DNA of 36,263 nt, taken from Patescibacteria group bacterium (GTDB lineage: Bacteria; Patescibacteriota; Minisyncoccia; Minisyncoccales; Staskawiczbacteraceae). Positions 12,199 through 20,382 of this stretch are shown here, piece by piece (within the stretch, counting starts at the first letter, position 1; every line of letters starts with the position of its first letter). The stretch spans positions 1-36,263 of the forward strand of contig JAKLDQ010000006.1 of NCBI GenBank assembly GCA_022703425.1, read 5' to 3'. The notes under the pieces are model-generated. The model did not search any database, had not been told where the DNA came from, and saw only the letters and a list, made by a program, of their open reading frames with translations. Made by a program: the position numbers and the translations under genes.

Positions 12199-13428
12199 TT
12201 ATAAATCAACCTTGATGCTTTCTGCGGCAACCTCCCTGTCGCTCCAGGGGATTTTTTTACCATTTGACAGGCACATCCACGGTTCAGATCCTTTTCCTGT
12301 AATAACAACTATGTCTTCATCGCGCGCTGAGTGTATAGCAAAAGAAATGGCTTCTTTTCTGTCCAAAATAATATCGGCATTTCTTGCCTTCTGGGCGACC
12401 TGGCTGATTATTTCCATCGGATCCTCGTCATAAGGGTCTTCATTTGTTATAATGATTTTTTTGCAATATTGACTTGCTATTTTTCCCAGCACAGGCCTTT
12501 TCCATTTGTCTCTTCCCCCCCCGCAAGATCCCAAAACGCAGACCAAATTTTTGCTGTTTAAAGATTTATAGGCAGATTCGAGCTGTTCGGGAGTATGAGC
12601 ATAATCAACTATTACAGTAGGGTTTTTAGACACAATTTCCATTCTGCCCGGAATTCCTTTTGCCTTCTGGAGGGCTTTTTTACACGTCCGTAAATCAATT
12701 CCATACGACATTCCGACTGCGACCGCGGAAAGCGCGTTGTAAACATTAAAATCGCCGATCAAATTTAACTTGAAAATTTCTCCCTCTACATAAAATTCTG
12801 TGCCATCGGGAGATGACCGGACGTTTTGCGCAGTAATGTCAGCTTTACTTTTGACCCCGAATCCGATTTTTCTTACTGCCTCTGTTTCCCAAAAGAATTT
12901 TGAGTTCCCATCGTCAACGTTCATAATGTGCGTTTTTTTACACGCCTGGAAAAGTTTCAGTTTTGCATTTCTGTAATTTTCAAAACTTCCATGAGATTCA
13001 ATATGCTCGGGCGTCAAATTTGTAAAAACAACCGTATCAAATTTAATAAATCTGTGCCTGTGCTGGATAATACCCTGGGATGTAACCTCCAAAACGGCAT
13101 ATTTGCATCCTGCCTTTCTAGTCTGATTGAGAAATTTCTGGATCACAAAGCGTCCCGGCATTGTCATTTTATATTTGTTTTCCCAGACCTTCTCTCCCAC
13201 CTTAAATTTTATCGTTGAAATAGATGCGACTTTATTCCCGCCTTCCTCTAGAATTTTTGCAATAAGGTCTGTCGTTGTGGATTTGCCACTTGTGCCTGTG
13301 ACACCTATGACTACCAAGCCTCCGGAAGGAAATCCAAAAATGAGAGCGCCGATAAGAGCCCACGTATAATGGTAAATATCCAAAACAAAACCTGGAATTA
13401 TTCTTTTAATTCGGTCCTTAAATGTCAT
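12199..13428 (-). CDS. murE: MurE-like Mur ligase (UDP-MurNAc tripeptide synthetase family)
   Basis: Predicted to add the third amino acid to the UDP-MurNAc-dipeptide in cell wall synthesis. The 409 residues are shorter than typical MurE (about 480-500); the N-terminal UDP-binding domain is missing or reduced to a hydrophobic segment (residues about 20-40). The ATP loop is GVTGTSGKSTTTDL; the centre has VFTNLTPEHIESHGSFENY and an ALSAVAVGM segment; the C-terminal domain starts near VIVDYAHTPEQLESAY and has GSCGGGRDKWKRP and ITGKGSEPWM. Where DAP-adding enzymes carry DNPR this protein has NEDPYDEDP, so the added amino acid cannot be called. A stand-alone gene, separate from any mur cluster in the window. 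Confidence 0.85.
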   Translation of the reverse strand: MTFKDRIKRIIPGFVLDIYHYTWALIGALIFGFPSGGLVVIGVTGTSGKSTTTDLIAKILEEGGNKVASISTIKFKVGEKVWENKYKMTMPGRFVIQKFLNQTRKAGCKYAVLEVTSQGIIQHRHRFIKFDTVVFTNLTPEHIESHGSFENYRNAKLKLFQACKKTHIMNVDDGNSKFFWETEAVRKIGFGVKSKADITAQNVRSSPDGTEFYVEGEIFKLNLIGDFNVYNALSAVAVGMSYGIDLRTCKKALQKAKGIPGRMEIVSKNPTVIVDYAHTPEQLESAYKSLNSKNLVCVLGSCGGGRDKWKRPVLGKIASQYCKKIIITNEDPYDEDPMEIISQVAQKARNADIILDRKEAISFAIHSARDEDIVVITGKGSEPWMCLSNGKKIPWSDREVAAESIKVDL

Positions 13429-13454
13429 TGCTTACAATTTATCATATATTCAGC

Positions 13455-13483
13455 AAAATAAAAAGCCGGCGCTTGTCCGGCTT
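13455..13483 (-). terminator. Terminator of the zinc-ribbon gene
   Basis: On minus: AAGCCGG (13477-13483), loop ACAAGCG, CCGGCTT (13463-13469), then TTTATTTT. It begins eight bases after the stop codon at 13491 and separates this gene from murE. Confidence 0.85.
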
Positions 13484-13490
13484 ATGTTAG

Positions 13491-13664
13491 CTAAAAGCCA
13501 AAATAATTGCGGAACGTCCTGCCGCAAACGGGGCATTTGCCATCCCTTACTTCGTCTTGTGTAAAAAACTTTGGCGCTTCGTCGGGCTTTGAACCCTTTT
13601 CCTTCCAGTCTTTAATACAACACTGGCATCTTAATCTTATCAGACGCTTTTCCGCTATACCCAT
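13491..13664 (-). CDS. Small zinc-ribbon protein (57 residues)
   Basis: A short gene. The protein begins MGIAEKRLIRLRCQCCIKDW, continues with a charged linker, and ends GKCPVCGRTFRNYFGF. The cysteines form a C-x-C-C knuckle near residues 13-16 and a C-x2-C knuckle near 46-49, a plausible single zinc site separated by about 30 residues, as in small zinc ribbons of RNA- or protein-binding adaptors. The ATG is preceded by a good SD (AGGAG, seven to eight bases upstream), a clean terminator follows, and a promoter lies about 200 bases upstream with a structured leader between. I do not recognise the family. The antisense frame on plus is longer but lacks a sensible protein pattern. Confidence 0.75.
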   Translation of the reverse strand: MGIAEKRLIRLRCQCCIKDWKEKGSKPDEAPKFFTQDEVRDGKCPVCGRTFRNYFGF

Positions 13665-13719
13665 GGTAATACTCCTAAATTTTCAAGGAACTGAAGAATT
13701 CTCGTTATTTCGTGCCCTT

Positions 13720-13852
13720 AAAAAGCAAAAACCTCTCGGTGAGAAGAGGCAATTTTGAATTTTTGAATTTGATTTTTAATTTAAATCGCGCCTTCTCTAA
13801 GAGGGGTTAATAATGCTAATAATAATGTTTTTCAGCGCGAAATTCATTTCAC
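13720..13852 (-). promoter_or_regulatory. Structured leader with candidate attenuator before the zinc-ribbon gene
   Basis: Read on minus from the predicted start near 13852. The leader first forms a perfect TCGCGC/GCGCGA stem (13835-13840 with 13786-13791). About 35 bases later comes a hairpin CCTCT/AGAGG (13745-13749 with 13732-13736) followed by TTTTTGCTTTTT, which looks like an intrinsic terminator about 56 bases ahead of the ATG. The segment AGAGAAGG (13790-13797 region) can alternatively pair with CCTCTTCTC of the terminator, giving a possible terminator/antiterminator switch. It could instead be a separate small RNA ending at this terminator. The terminator stem is short, so I am cautious. 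Confidence 0.45.
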
Positions 13853-13858
13853 TTTCAA

Positions 13859-13886
13859 TATATACCTTAATATATCGGTTTGTCAA
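13859..13886 (-). promoter_or_regulatory. Promoter of the zinc-ribbon transcription unit
   Basis: On minus: perfect TTGACA (13881-13886), a 16-base spacer and TATATA (13859-13864). It begins right after the ruvA stop codon, so the unit is not simply a continuation of ruvA. Confidence 0.7.
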
Positions 13887-13887
13887 A

Positions 13888-14454
13888 CTATTTGCCCAAA
13901 CTTTTCAAAGCCATTTTTATTCGATCCTCAGGATTTTTAACAGTGGAGGGTATTTTTTGTAAAGCTTCTTTTGCCTGTTGCCTCGAGAAACCAAGCTGAA
14001 CTAAACCGTCTTCTGCCTCATCAGCCGGACCTTTTTGCTTCTGCCCCGAAATCATTTTAATTTTTCCTGTAAGCTCCAAAATTATTGTCATTGCTTTTTT
14101 TGAGCCGATTCCGGGAATACCGTCAAAAATCTTTTCGTCCTGCGCCAGCACCCTGTCTTTAATTTTTTCCAGAGAACCGAGCGCAGAAATATCAAGCGCA
14201 GACTTTGGTCCCACGCCCCTGACATCATTTAGAACTTCAAAGAACTCAAGCTCTTCAAAAGATAAAAATCCGTATAGGTCCAGAGCTTCCTCTTTGACAT
14301 TTTGGTAGCAAAACATCTTGATAGATTCACCAACTTCTGGTAAACTTAACAAGGTTTTTTGCGAAACGAAAACCTTGTAGCCGATATTTGCCACTTCGAC
14401 AATCACATATTTATCCCTTTTTAAAATTATCCTGCCGTTAATATATGAAATCAT
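13888..14454 (-). CDS. ruvA: Holliday junction DNA helicase subunit RuvA
   Basis: Binds four-way DNA junctions and loads RuvB for branch migration. The 188 residues fit the family (about 190-205). Domain I is an OB fold (MISYINGRIILKRDKYVIVEVANIGYKVFVS); domain II has the helix-hairpin-helix motifs NDVRGVGPKSALDI and FDGIPGIGSKKAMTIILELTGK; domain III (residues about 145-188, with DGLVQLGFSRQQAKEALQKI) is the small domain that contacts RuvB. The gene is alone here; ruvB and ruvC lie about 15 and 18 kb away. It diverges from uvrB, with only 33 bases between the two start codons. Confidence 0.96.
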   Translation of the reverse strand: MISYINGRIILKRDKYVIVEVANIGYKVFVSQKTLLSLPEVGESIKMFCYQNVKEEALDLYGFLSFEELEFFEVLNDVRGVGPKSALDISALGSLEKIKDRVLAQDEKIFDGIPGIGSKKAMTIILELTGKIKMISGQKQKGPADEAEDGLVQLGFSRQQAKEALQKIPSTVKNPEDRIKMALKSLGK

Positions 14455-14465
14455 TGTATTAGTGT

Positions 14466-14493
14466 ATTATAAGATTAATCCTTTTAAATGCAA
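14466..14493 (-). promoter_or_regulatory. Possible promoter of ruvA
   Basis: On minus: TTGCAT (14488-14493), a 16-base spacer and a perfect TATAAT (14466-14471). The -35 lies over the first codons of uvrB. Transcription would begin about five bases before the ruvA ATG, giving a nearly leaderless message. A plus-strand TATTAT (14465-14470) overlaps the same site and may serve uvrB. Confidence 0.5.
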
Positions 14494-16443
14494 TTTAAAT
14501 TAGTTTCAAAATTCAAACCTGCGGGAGATCAGCCCCAAGCAATAGAAAAACTTTCAAAAAATCTGAAAAAGGGCATAAAGCATCAGGTGCTTTTGGGCGT
14601 GACAGGATCCGGAAAAACTATGACAATGGCAAATGTTATTGAAAGCGTGCAGAAACCCACACTTGTAATATCTCCAAACAAAACACTTGCAGCACAGCTT
14701 TACCAGGAATTTAAAGAATTTTTTCCTGAAAACGCCGTACATTATTTTGTTTCATATTACGATTATTACCAACCGGAAGCTTACATCCCCCAGTCCGACA
14801 CATACATAGAAAAGGACTCTAAAGTAAACGAGGAAATAGACAGACTGAGACATTCGGCTGTTCAAGACGTACTTTCCAGAAAAGATACTATCGTTGTCGC
14901 TTCGGTTTCCTGCATATACAACATCGGCTCCCCCGAAAATTATCAGAGTGTTTCGCTAGACATTAAAGCCGGGCAAAAAATAAAAAGAAAAGACTTTATC
15001 ATCCATCTGACAACGATGCAATATAAAAGGAATGACATTGAGCAAAAACCCGGAACTTTCCGCGTGAGAGGGGATATTATAGACATCAATCTTGTAACTG
15101 GAGAAAAAATTGTGCGGATCGAATTTTTCAGTGATGAAATAAAAACCATCTCACTGTCAAAACCCGGACAAGAGCTGTCATTTGCCCCCGTAATGGAAAA
15201 ATACACTTTGTTTCCTGCGACCTTCTGGGTTGCCCCTCAGGAAAAAATAAATTTGGCAATTGAGAACATTAAATTAGAACTTCAGGAAAGACTAAAAGAA
15301 TTGAAAAAGAAAAACAAACTGCTTGAAGCCGAAAGATTGGAACAAAGAACAAATTATGATTTGGAAATGTTACAAGAAGTGGGATTCTGCCACGGAATTG
15401 AAAACTATTCGAGACAGCTGGAGTTCCGAAAACCAGGGGACGCCCCTTTTTCTCTAGTTGATTATTTCGGATATTTTAATCCCGAGGGATTTTTAACATT
15501 TATTGATGAATCACATATTTCGGTCTCCCAAATCCGCGCAATGTCTGTACAGGACAGGGCGAGAAAAGACACTTTAATTGATTTCGGTTTCAGGCTTCCG
15601 TCAGCTGTGGACAACCGGCCTCTCACATTTTCTGAATTTGAGAAGAGAGAAAAACAGGTCATTTATGTTTCTGCAACACCAGCTATATATGAAAAAACAA
15701 ATTCGGGTAGAAATATCGTCGAACAGCTTATCCGTCCCACAGGCTTGCTGGAGCCGTCCATTGAAATCAGAAAAACAGAAAACCAAATAAAAGATTTAAT
15801 GGAGGAAATAAAACAAGAAACTGCAAAAGGAAAAAGAATTCTAGTTGTAACACTCACAAAACGACTGGCCGAAGAAATTTCTGATTATCTTATAGAAAAA
15901 GGAATTAAAACGCAGTATTTGCACTCAGAGGTAAAAACAATGGAAAGACCGGAAATTTTAAAGAATTTACGGCAGGGCAAATATGATGTTTTGGTTGGAA
16001 TAAACCTTTTAAGAGAAGGGCTGGATCTGCCCGAAGTTTCATTGGTTGCAATTTTGGATGCAGACAAAGAAGGCTTTTTAAGAAACGAAACAACGTTAAT
16101 CCAAACTATGGGAAGGGCAGCGCGCCACCCAAACGGGCGCATCATAATGTATGCAGACAAAATTACATTTTCAATGAAGAATGCCATTAACGAAATAAAC
16201 AGGAGAAGAAAAATTCAGGAAGAGTATAATAAAAAAAATAATATTACTCCGCAGGCAATCATAAAAGATATCAGAGACTGGGGATTTTCTAAAAAAGAGG
16301 ATATCGCATCAGAGTTCTGGATGGTAAACGACAAGAAACTGCTGGAAAAAGAAATGAAGGAAGCTGCCAAAAATCTGGACTTTGAAAGAGCGGCGGAAAT
16401 AAGAGATTTACTGGAAAAATTAAGTAATAAAAAACAGCACTAA
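14488..16443 (+). CDS. uvrB: Excinuclease ABC subunit B (UvrB)
   Basis: Damage-verification helicase of nucleotide excision repair, working with UvrA and UvrC (not in this window). Length 651 residues, normal for the family. Visible in order: [14 protein letters not shown], Walker [15 protein letters not shown], the damage-probing beta hairpin with [20 protein letters not shown] (residues about 92-111), [13 protein letters not shown] (Walker B region), [18 protein letters not shown], the helicase C-terminal motifs ([28 protein letters not shown]), and a C-terminal UVR motif ([21 protein letters not shown]) that binds UvrC. The gene is complete and its stop lies inside a terminator hairpin. 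Confidence 0.98.
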   Translation: MQFKLVSKFKPAGDQPQAIEKLSKNLKKGIKHQVLLGVTGSGKTMTMANVIESVQKPTLVISPNKTLAAQLYQEFKEFFPENAVHYFVSYYDYYQPEAYIPQSDTYIEKDSKVNEEIDRLRHSAVQDVLSRKDTIVVASVSCIYNIGSPENYQSVSLDIKAGQKIKRKDFIIHLTTMQYKRNDIEQKPGTFRVRGDIIDINLVTGEKIVRIEFFSDEIKTISLSKPGQELSFAPVMEKYTLFPATFWVAPQEKINLAIENIKLELQERLKELKKKNKLLEAERLEQRTNYDLEMLQEVGFCHGIENYSRQLEFRKPGDAPFSLVDYFGYFNPEGFLTFIDESHISVSQIRAMSVQDRARKDTLIDFGFRLPSAVDNRPLTFSEFEKREKQVIYVSATPAIYEKTNSGRNIVEQLIRPTGLLEPSIEIRKTENQIKDLMEEIKQETAKGKRILVVTLTKRLAEEISDYLIEKGIKTQYLHSEVKTMERPEILKNLRQGKYDVLVGINLLREGLDLPEVSLVAILDADKEGFLRNETTLIQTMGRAARHPNGRIIMYADKITFSMKNAINEINRRRKIQEEYNKKNNITPQAIIKDIRDWGFSKKEDIASEFWMVNDKKLLEKEMKEAAKNLDFERAAEIRDLLEKLSNKKQH

Positions 16444-16455
16444 AAAGCTGTTTTT
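16431..16455. terminator. Bidirectional terminator between uvrB and the 628-residue gene
   Basis: AAAACAGC (16431-16438) with GCTGTTTT (16447-16454), loop ACTAAAAA, T-runs on both sides. It overlaps the last codons of uvrB and abuts the stop of the minus-strand gene at 16456. Confidence 0.85.
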
Positions 16456-18342
16456 TTATTCTTTGTTCAGCCAATCATTCAGGTCTTCCGTTTTCCTTTC
16501 TCTTCTCTTAATTACAAGCTTCTTTCCTGTTTTTTTCTCCAGCTTTTCGGCCTCTTCTTTATAAATCTTCTTAACTAATTCTGTCAGATATTTTTGATAT
16601 TCGTTTTCAGAGAGATGCCTTGTATTTTTTTCAATTTTTGCCCTCGCTAAAATATTTTCACCTGAAACCTGCGACGCGATTTTTATAATTTCATTTGAGA
16701 TTTTTCCTTTTAAGCGCTCCATTTGGTTTTTTTCCGATTCGATTTCAGGATTAAAAATTTCTCCTGGGCCTACCTTTATTTTTTTCCCATCAATTAAAGC
16801 CCTGTTTATCTTGCCTGCCTTGTTCCACAAATTACGTAGGTTGTTTAATTGCATCATAACCTCGTCTGGTTTAGGCTCCTTTTCCTTTTTTTTCTCAACC
16901 TTTATCACGCTCTCTTCGGCGGACGGAACCTGTTTTTCTCTAGCAGGACGCATGGGTTGTTTAGATAGGCCGATTAAAATTTCCTCAAGCTTTCTATTGA
17001 CGATTTCTTCCATTTCAGCTGAATTTTCGATAATTTCACCCCTTCTTTTTTCAACTTTTTTTTGAACGGACTCATCTATTTCTTTTCTTGCATCGCTTTC
17101 TGAAATCTTCATTTTGAGTTCTTCAAGGTTGTCTGCGACGGGTTTTCCATCCCGTGTTACAAATTTTTTTGAAAGCCACGGTAAAATTCCTTTCCCCCTG
17201 ATGTTGTTAAGATCATAGCCCATTTTTATCAGAGTAGCAGCTTCTGCTTTTGTAAAGTAAAGGCTTTTCGGCCAGCTGCTTACAAGAACGTCCTCTCCAG
17301 GTTTCAGCGATATAAACTCCTCTTTTTGCGTCTTTGACAGGGTACTGCCATCGATAATTGCATTATATTCTGATTCATAATATTTAACTCTTGAGTTCCT
17401 TTCAAAATCCTTTCCGGATTGGCTAACCACATCCTCAAACTTTTGCTCGGCCTCCATTTTAATTTCTCTTTTAAAATCCCTGCCGGAAATTTTTCCCGAA
17501 GAGTCTAAAATCTCAAAAATTACTGCCTTTCTTTTCTCAAAAAGGTTTTTCTTTTTTGCATCATCAAGTTCTATGGAAATTTTTTCCTCTATGTCTTTTT
17601 TAATTTCAAAAAGGGACTGTAACTTTTTTTCGGGTGCTTCTTCTTCCGGTTTTTCTTCGGATGATTCTTTTACTGTTTTTTCTTTTTGGGTCTCAGTTTC
17701 TCCAGAAGTTTCCCTTTTTTCTATTTTTGTTCCACTGGAAATAGTAGTTTCTGCACCCGATACAGGAATATTTTTTTCCAAAACGCTTTCTTTTGCTGTA
17801 GAAGTCTTGTGTTTTTCTGTTTTTGAGTATGCCGTGATTTCCTCAAAAACTTCTGACAGAAGATCCAAATCAGTTAAAAGTTCATTATATTCTTCGTTCT
17901 CCTGCCTTAACCCATCCTGATTTTTTCCTTGATTTTTATTCTCGATCCGTTTTATTTTACTTTGCAGACTTTTTTTGATTTTTTTTGATTCTTCAAGTGC
18001 AGGTCTAAAATCTCCGGCATCGGCACGACGCACAATATCGGCATATTTTTGCTCTTCAGCTTTTGCCTTTTCTAAGTCTTTTTCAATTTTTGCTTTTTTC
18101 TTTTCATTTGTTTCCCCGGATAATTTTTCCTCCATGACAGAAATTTTATCCTGAACATCACCGCGTTTATACAGCTCAAAATACTTCCTTATTGCAGGGT
18201 TTTTTGTTTCTTCGGCTTCGGGATTATTTTCAACTGAAGGATCGGGTGAGTTTTCTGGAATTATGACTTCAGTCTCATTTTCTGCTGTTCTGTTTGTTTC
18301 AGCGTTTTTTCCCATAATTTTATAATTATGTAATTTTACCAT
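16456..18342 (-). CDS. Large charged coiled-coil protein, unknown
   Basis: A 628-residue protein that I do not recognise. It is rich in K and E with few hydrophobics, and has no signal peptide or membrane segment. Residues about 60-180 form a helical/coiled-coil region (DKISVMEEKLSGETNEKKKA); about 190-250 is a low-complexity acidic linker. Around 320-420 lies the most ordered segment (EEFISLKPGEDVLVSSWPK, FTKAEAATLIKMGYDLNNIRG, ILPWLSKKFVTRDGKPV), which may be a small globular domain. The C-terminus is again helical and ends with KLVIKRRERKTEDLNDWL. The alternative start at residue 10 (18315, MGKNAETN) is equally plausible. It is a single-gene unit between terminators. A structural or scaffold role is possible but unsupported. 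Confidence 0.75.
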   Translation of the reverse strand: MVKLHNYKIMGKNAETNRTAENETEVIIPENSPDPSVENNPEAEETKNPAIRKYFELYKRGDVQDKISVMEEKLSGETNEKKKAKIEKDLEKAKAEEQKYADIVRRADAGDFRPALEESKKIKKSLQSKIKRIENKNQGKNQDGLRQENEEYNELLTDLDLLSEVFEEITAYSKTEKHKTSTAKESVLEKNIPVSGAETTISSGTKIEKRETSGETETQKEKTVKESSEEKPEEEAPEKKLQSLFEIKKDIEEKISIELDDAKKKNLFEKRKAVIFEILDSSGKISGRDFKREIKMEAEQKFEDVVSQSGKDFERNSRVKYYESEYNAIIDGSTLSKTQKEEFISLKPGEDVLVSSWPKSLYFTKAEAATLIKMGYDLNNIRGKGILPWLSKKFVTRDGKPVADNLEELKMKISESDARKEIDESVQKKVEKRRGEIIENSAEMEEIVNRKLEEILIGLSKQPMRPAREKQVPSAEESVIKVEKKKEKEPKPDEVMMQLNNLRNLWNKAGKINRALIDGKKIKVGPGEIFNPEIESEKNQMERLKGKISNEIIKIASQVSGENILARAKIEKNTRHLSENEYQKYLTELVKKIYKEEAEKLEKKTGKKLVIKRRERKTEDLNDWLNKE

Positions 18343-18354
18343 AATTTAAAACAA

Positions 18355-18382
18355 ACAAAAAAGGACGAGCCATAGCCGTCCT
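18355..18382 (-). terminator. Terminator of the radical SAM gene
   Basis: On minus: AGGACG (18377-18382) with CGTCCT (18362-18367), loop region GCTATGGCT, then TTTTTTGTTTG. It starts about 12 bases after the stop codon at 18395. Confidence 0.85.
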
Positions 18383-18394
18383 CACGTTTTTTGA

Positions 18395-20002
18395 TTATTT
18401 TGGAGATTTTGCATCCCAATAATTCTGCATTTTTACAGTAAGATTCTGGGGGTTGTGCCTTTCCCGCCATTTCTGCATTAGGCGGGAACCGGCGTAAATA
18501 ACAACATCTCTATACCATCCTCTCTTCCACTCGTGCCATCCACGGACAAGATAGTCCACGGGAAAAACGAGGGTTTTCAAACAGATTTTAGCAAAGCTGA
18601 GCGGATAGTAAAACCAGCTCATGAGCTGAATCGGAATCTGCTGAAACTCCTGAAGAGTCATGTTTTTTGGCATAAAACATGCCCAGTTCCCGTCGTAATA
18701 TCGCCATGGCAACAACTCAAGAGGAAAAAGAACGCCTTCTTTAGCCAAACGCCTTCGCAAGTCGGTACCGATTGCCGGAACTGCTTTGAGAATTTGGATG
18801 CTTAATCCGCGCTTGGCAACTTTGTTGGCTTTGCGGATAAAGATTTTGAATCGGTTTTCCATCTCTCTGGCGGGAATTCCACTATTACCGTCCTTTGCCG
18901 GATAGCCGAAGATGCACATAGCGTGAATCCAGAAATATCTGCCCAGAATTTGCGTCCATTCAAGCATTTTAGCAGATGCAAAACCTTTGCGCATGGCTTT
19001 TAAGTCCTCATCGATCGGGGACTCGTAACCGATGCAAACAGTCCTTACTCCTGCTTCTGTCATCGCAGTGATAAGCTCCAAATTTTCAGCAGACTCAAGG
19101 CGTATTTGAACAAGAAAGCTCAACCTGTTCCCATATTTCTGCTTGATAAGCCGGAAGAATTCAATCGTTCCGGGCAAATCTTCTTCAAGACGGTCATCTA
19201 CAATAAAGAATTTTTTAGCTCCGCGTGTTGCGACCAGCCAATTTACTGTTTCAAAAAGATGCCGGGCGCTTGCACTGTGCACTCCGCCTTTGACACTGCA
19301 AAATTCGCAGTTGAATCCGCACCCCCTTGTTCTGCCGATGGGGTAATGCGTTTTTCTCGCAGACAGTTTGGCATATTTTACAAGGCCGTAATTTGGAAAC
19401 GGCAGATTATCCAGATCCTTCACTTCGTTTCTTAAGGCAACCAGTGCCTTGTCCATATCCGGAATCTGCGGAAGAAGTTTCCCTTCCTGGCTGTTATGAA
19501 CAACAGAACCGTCCGGAGTCAAAAAAGAGCAACCTGTGACATCAGAATAAAGCGGTAATCCATCAGCGAAATTGGACAAAATCGTCCAGATAACGGGCTC
19601 GCCGTCGCCATGCACAACCAAATCAATGTTGTGCCTTAATGTTTCCTCGGGACAATAATGTGCATGCCATCCTCCGGCGATCGTGGTGACGCCCTGAGAC
19701 TTGTAATAATCCGCCAGTTCCCAGACGCGTTCAATCGTTGAGGACAGCCCGCAACAAAATCCTACAATGCTCGCAGGATTTTCTTTTTGCAGAGCTTCGT
19801 GGTCGGGGGAGCCGTCTGGTTTTTTCGGTCCGTGATAATTGTTTTCGTTTATCACTTCCACCCGCCAGCCCCACAGTTTATCAGCAACACTGGCAAGCAT
19901 TGTCGAACCTAAATCAGTAGTTGTTTTAGCAGCACGAGAGTAGATGTTTATGTGCGGGAACTTCGGAACAACGATGCGCAACAAAGGCCAACTGTTATTC
20001 AC
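18395..20002 (-). CDS. B12-binding-type radical SAM protein, unknown substrate
   Basis: A 535-residue protein with an N-terminal cobalamin-binding-like Rossmann domain (residues about 1-165: GFCCGLSSTIERVWELADYY, TIAGGWHAHYCPEETLRH, LVVHGDGEP) and a radical SAM domain. The latter has the cluster motif TRGCGFNCEFCSVKGG (C-x3-C-x2-C, about residues 228-236), FFIVDDRLEED, and GVRTVCIGYESPIDEDLKAM. The layout matches the BchE/class B-like family. The C-terminal 150 residues are rich in W and Y (LLPWRYYDGNWACF, WFYYPLSFAK, YLVRGWHEWKRGWYRDVV). The start is GTG with a strong SD (AAAGGAG). It has its own promoter and terminator, and codon use visibly richer in G/C than the flanking genes, so it may be acquired. 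The substrate is unknown. Confidence 0.88.
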   Translation of the reverse strand: MNNSWPLLRIVVPKFPHINIYSRAAKTTTDLGSTMLASVADKLWGWRVEVINENNYHGPKKPDGSPDHEALQKENPASIVGFCCGLSSTIERVWELADYYKSQGVTTIAGGWHAHYCPEETLRHNIDLVVHGDGEPVIWTILSNFADGLPLYSDVTGCSFLTPDGSVVHNSQEGKLLPQIPDMDKALVALRNEVKDLDNLPFPNYGLVKYAKLSARKTHYPIGRTRGCGFNCEFCSVKGGVHSASARHLFETVNWLVATRGAKKFFIVDDRLEEDLPGTIEFFRLIKQKYGNRLSFLVQIRLESAENLELITAMTEAGVRTVCIGYESPIDEDLKAMRKGFASAKMLEWTQILGRYFWIHAMCIFGYPAKDGNSGIPAREMENRFKIFIRKANKVAKRGLSIQILKAVPAIGTDLRRRLAKEGVLFPLELLPWRYYDGNWACFMPKNMTLQEFQQIPIQLMSWFYYPLSFAKICLKTLVFPVDYLVRGWHEWKRGWYRDVVIYAGSRLMQKWRERHNPQNLTVKMQNYWDAKSPK

Positions 20003-20041
20003 TTTTAATCTCCTTTCTAAGATGTAAAAAAAGCTGTTTGT

Positions 20042-20093
20042 ACTATAACACTGATTTCTGACTATTGCAAAAGTCTCAGATATGTGATATGCT
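20042..20093. promoter_or_regulatory. Divergent promoters sharing one palindromic -35 box
   Basis: The palindrome TTGCAA (20065-20070) can serve as -35 in both directions. On minus a 17-base spacer leads to TATAGT (20042-20047) for the radical SAM gene; on plus a 17-base spacer leads to TATGCT (20088-20093) for rpsT. RNA polymerase could not use both at once. Confidence 0.55.
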
Positions 20094-20115
20094 TGTTTTA
20101 TATTGATTTCAAATT

Positions 20116-20382
20116 ATGGCAATAACAAAATCAGCAAAGAAAGCCCTGCGCCAGAACTTAAAACGCAGAGAGCAGAACACGGTTTATAAAAACAAAATGA
20201 AAAAACTCATCAAGGAGATGAGGTCTTTGGTTTCGGCAAAAAAGATTGATGAAGCAAAGAAAATCCTTCCAGGCGTTTATGAAATCTTAGACAAGACAGC
20301 AAAGAAGGGGATCATCAAAAAGAATACCGCCTCAAGAAAGAAATCCAGACTTACAAAATTGCTCCAGAAAAATCAGAAATAG
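20116..20382 (+). CDS. rpsT: 30S ribosomal protein S20
   Basis: Primary binding protein of the small ribosomal subunit. The 88 residues fit the family exactly. It shows the characteristic AITKSAKKALRQNLKRRE start, the long basic helices (NKMKKLIKEMRSLVSAKK) and the KKGIIKKNTASRKKSRLTKL end. The gene ends on the base before the holA stop codon, with no hairpin between, so the two convergent transcripts must overlap. Confidence 0.97.
   Translation: MAITKSAKKALRQNLKRREQNTVYKNKMKKLIKEMRSLVSAKKIDEAKKILPGVYEILDKTAKKGIIKKNTASRKKSRLTKLLQKNQK

Noticed and set aside
13507-13758. An 83-residue plus-strand frame over the zinc-ribbon gene
   Set aside because: No SD or promoter, low-complexity translation, and the minus strand holds a cysteine-knuckle protein with SD and terminator.
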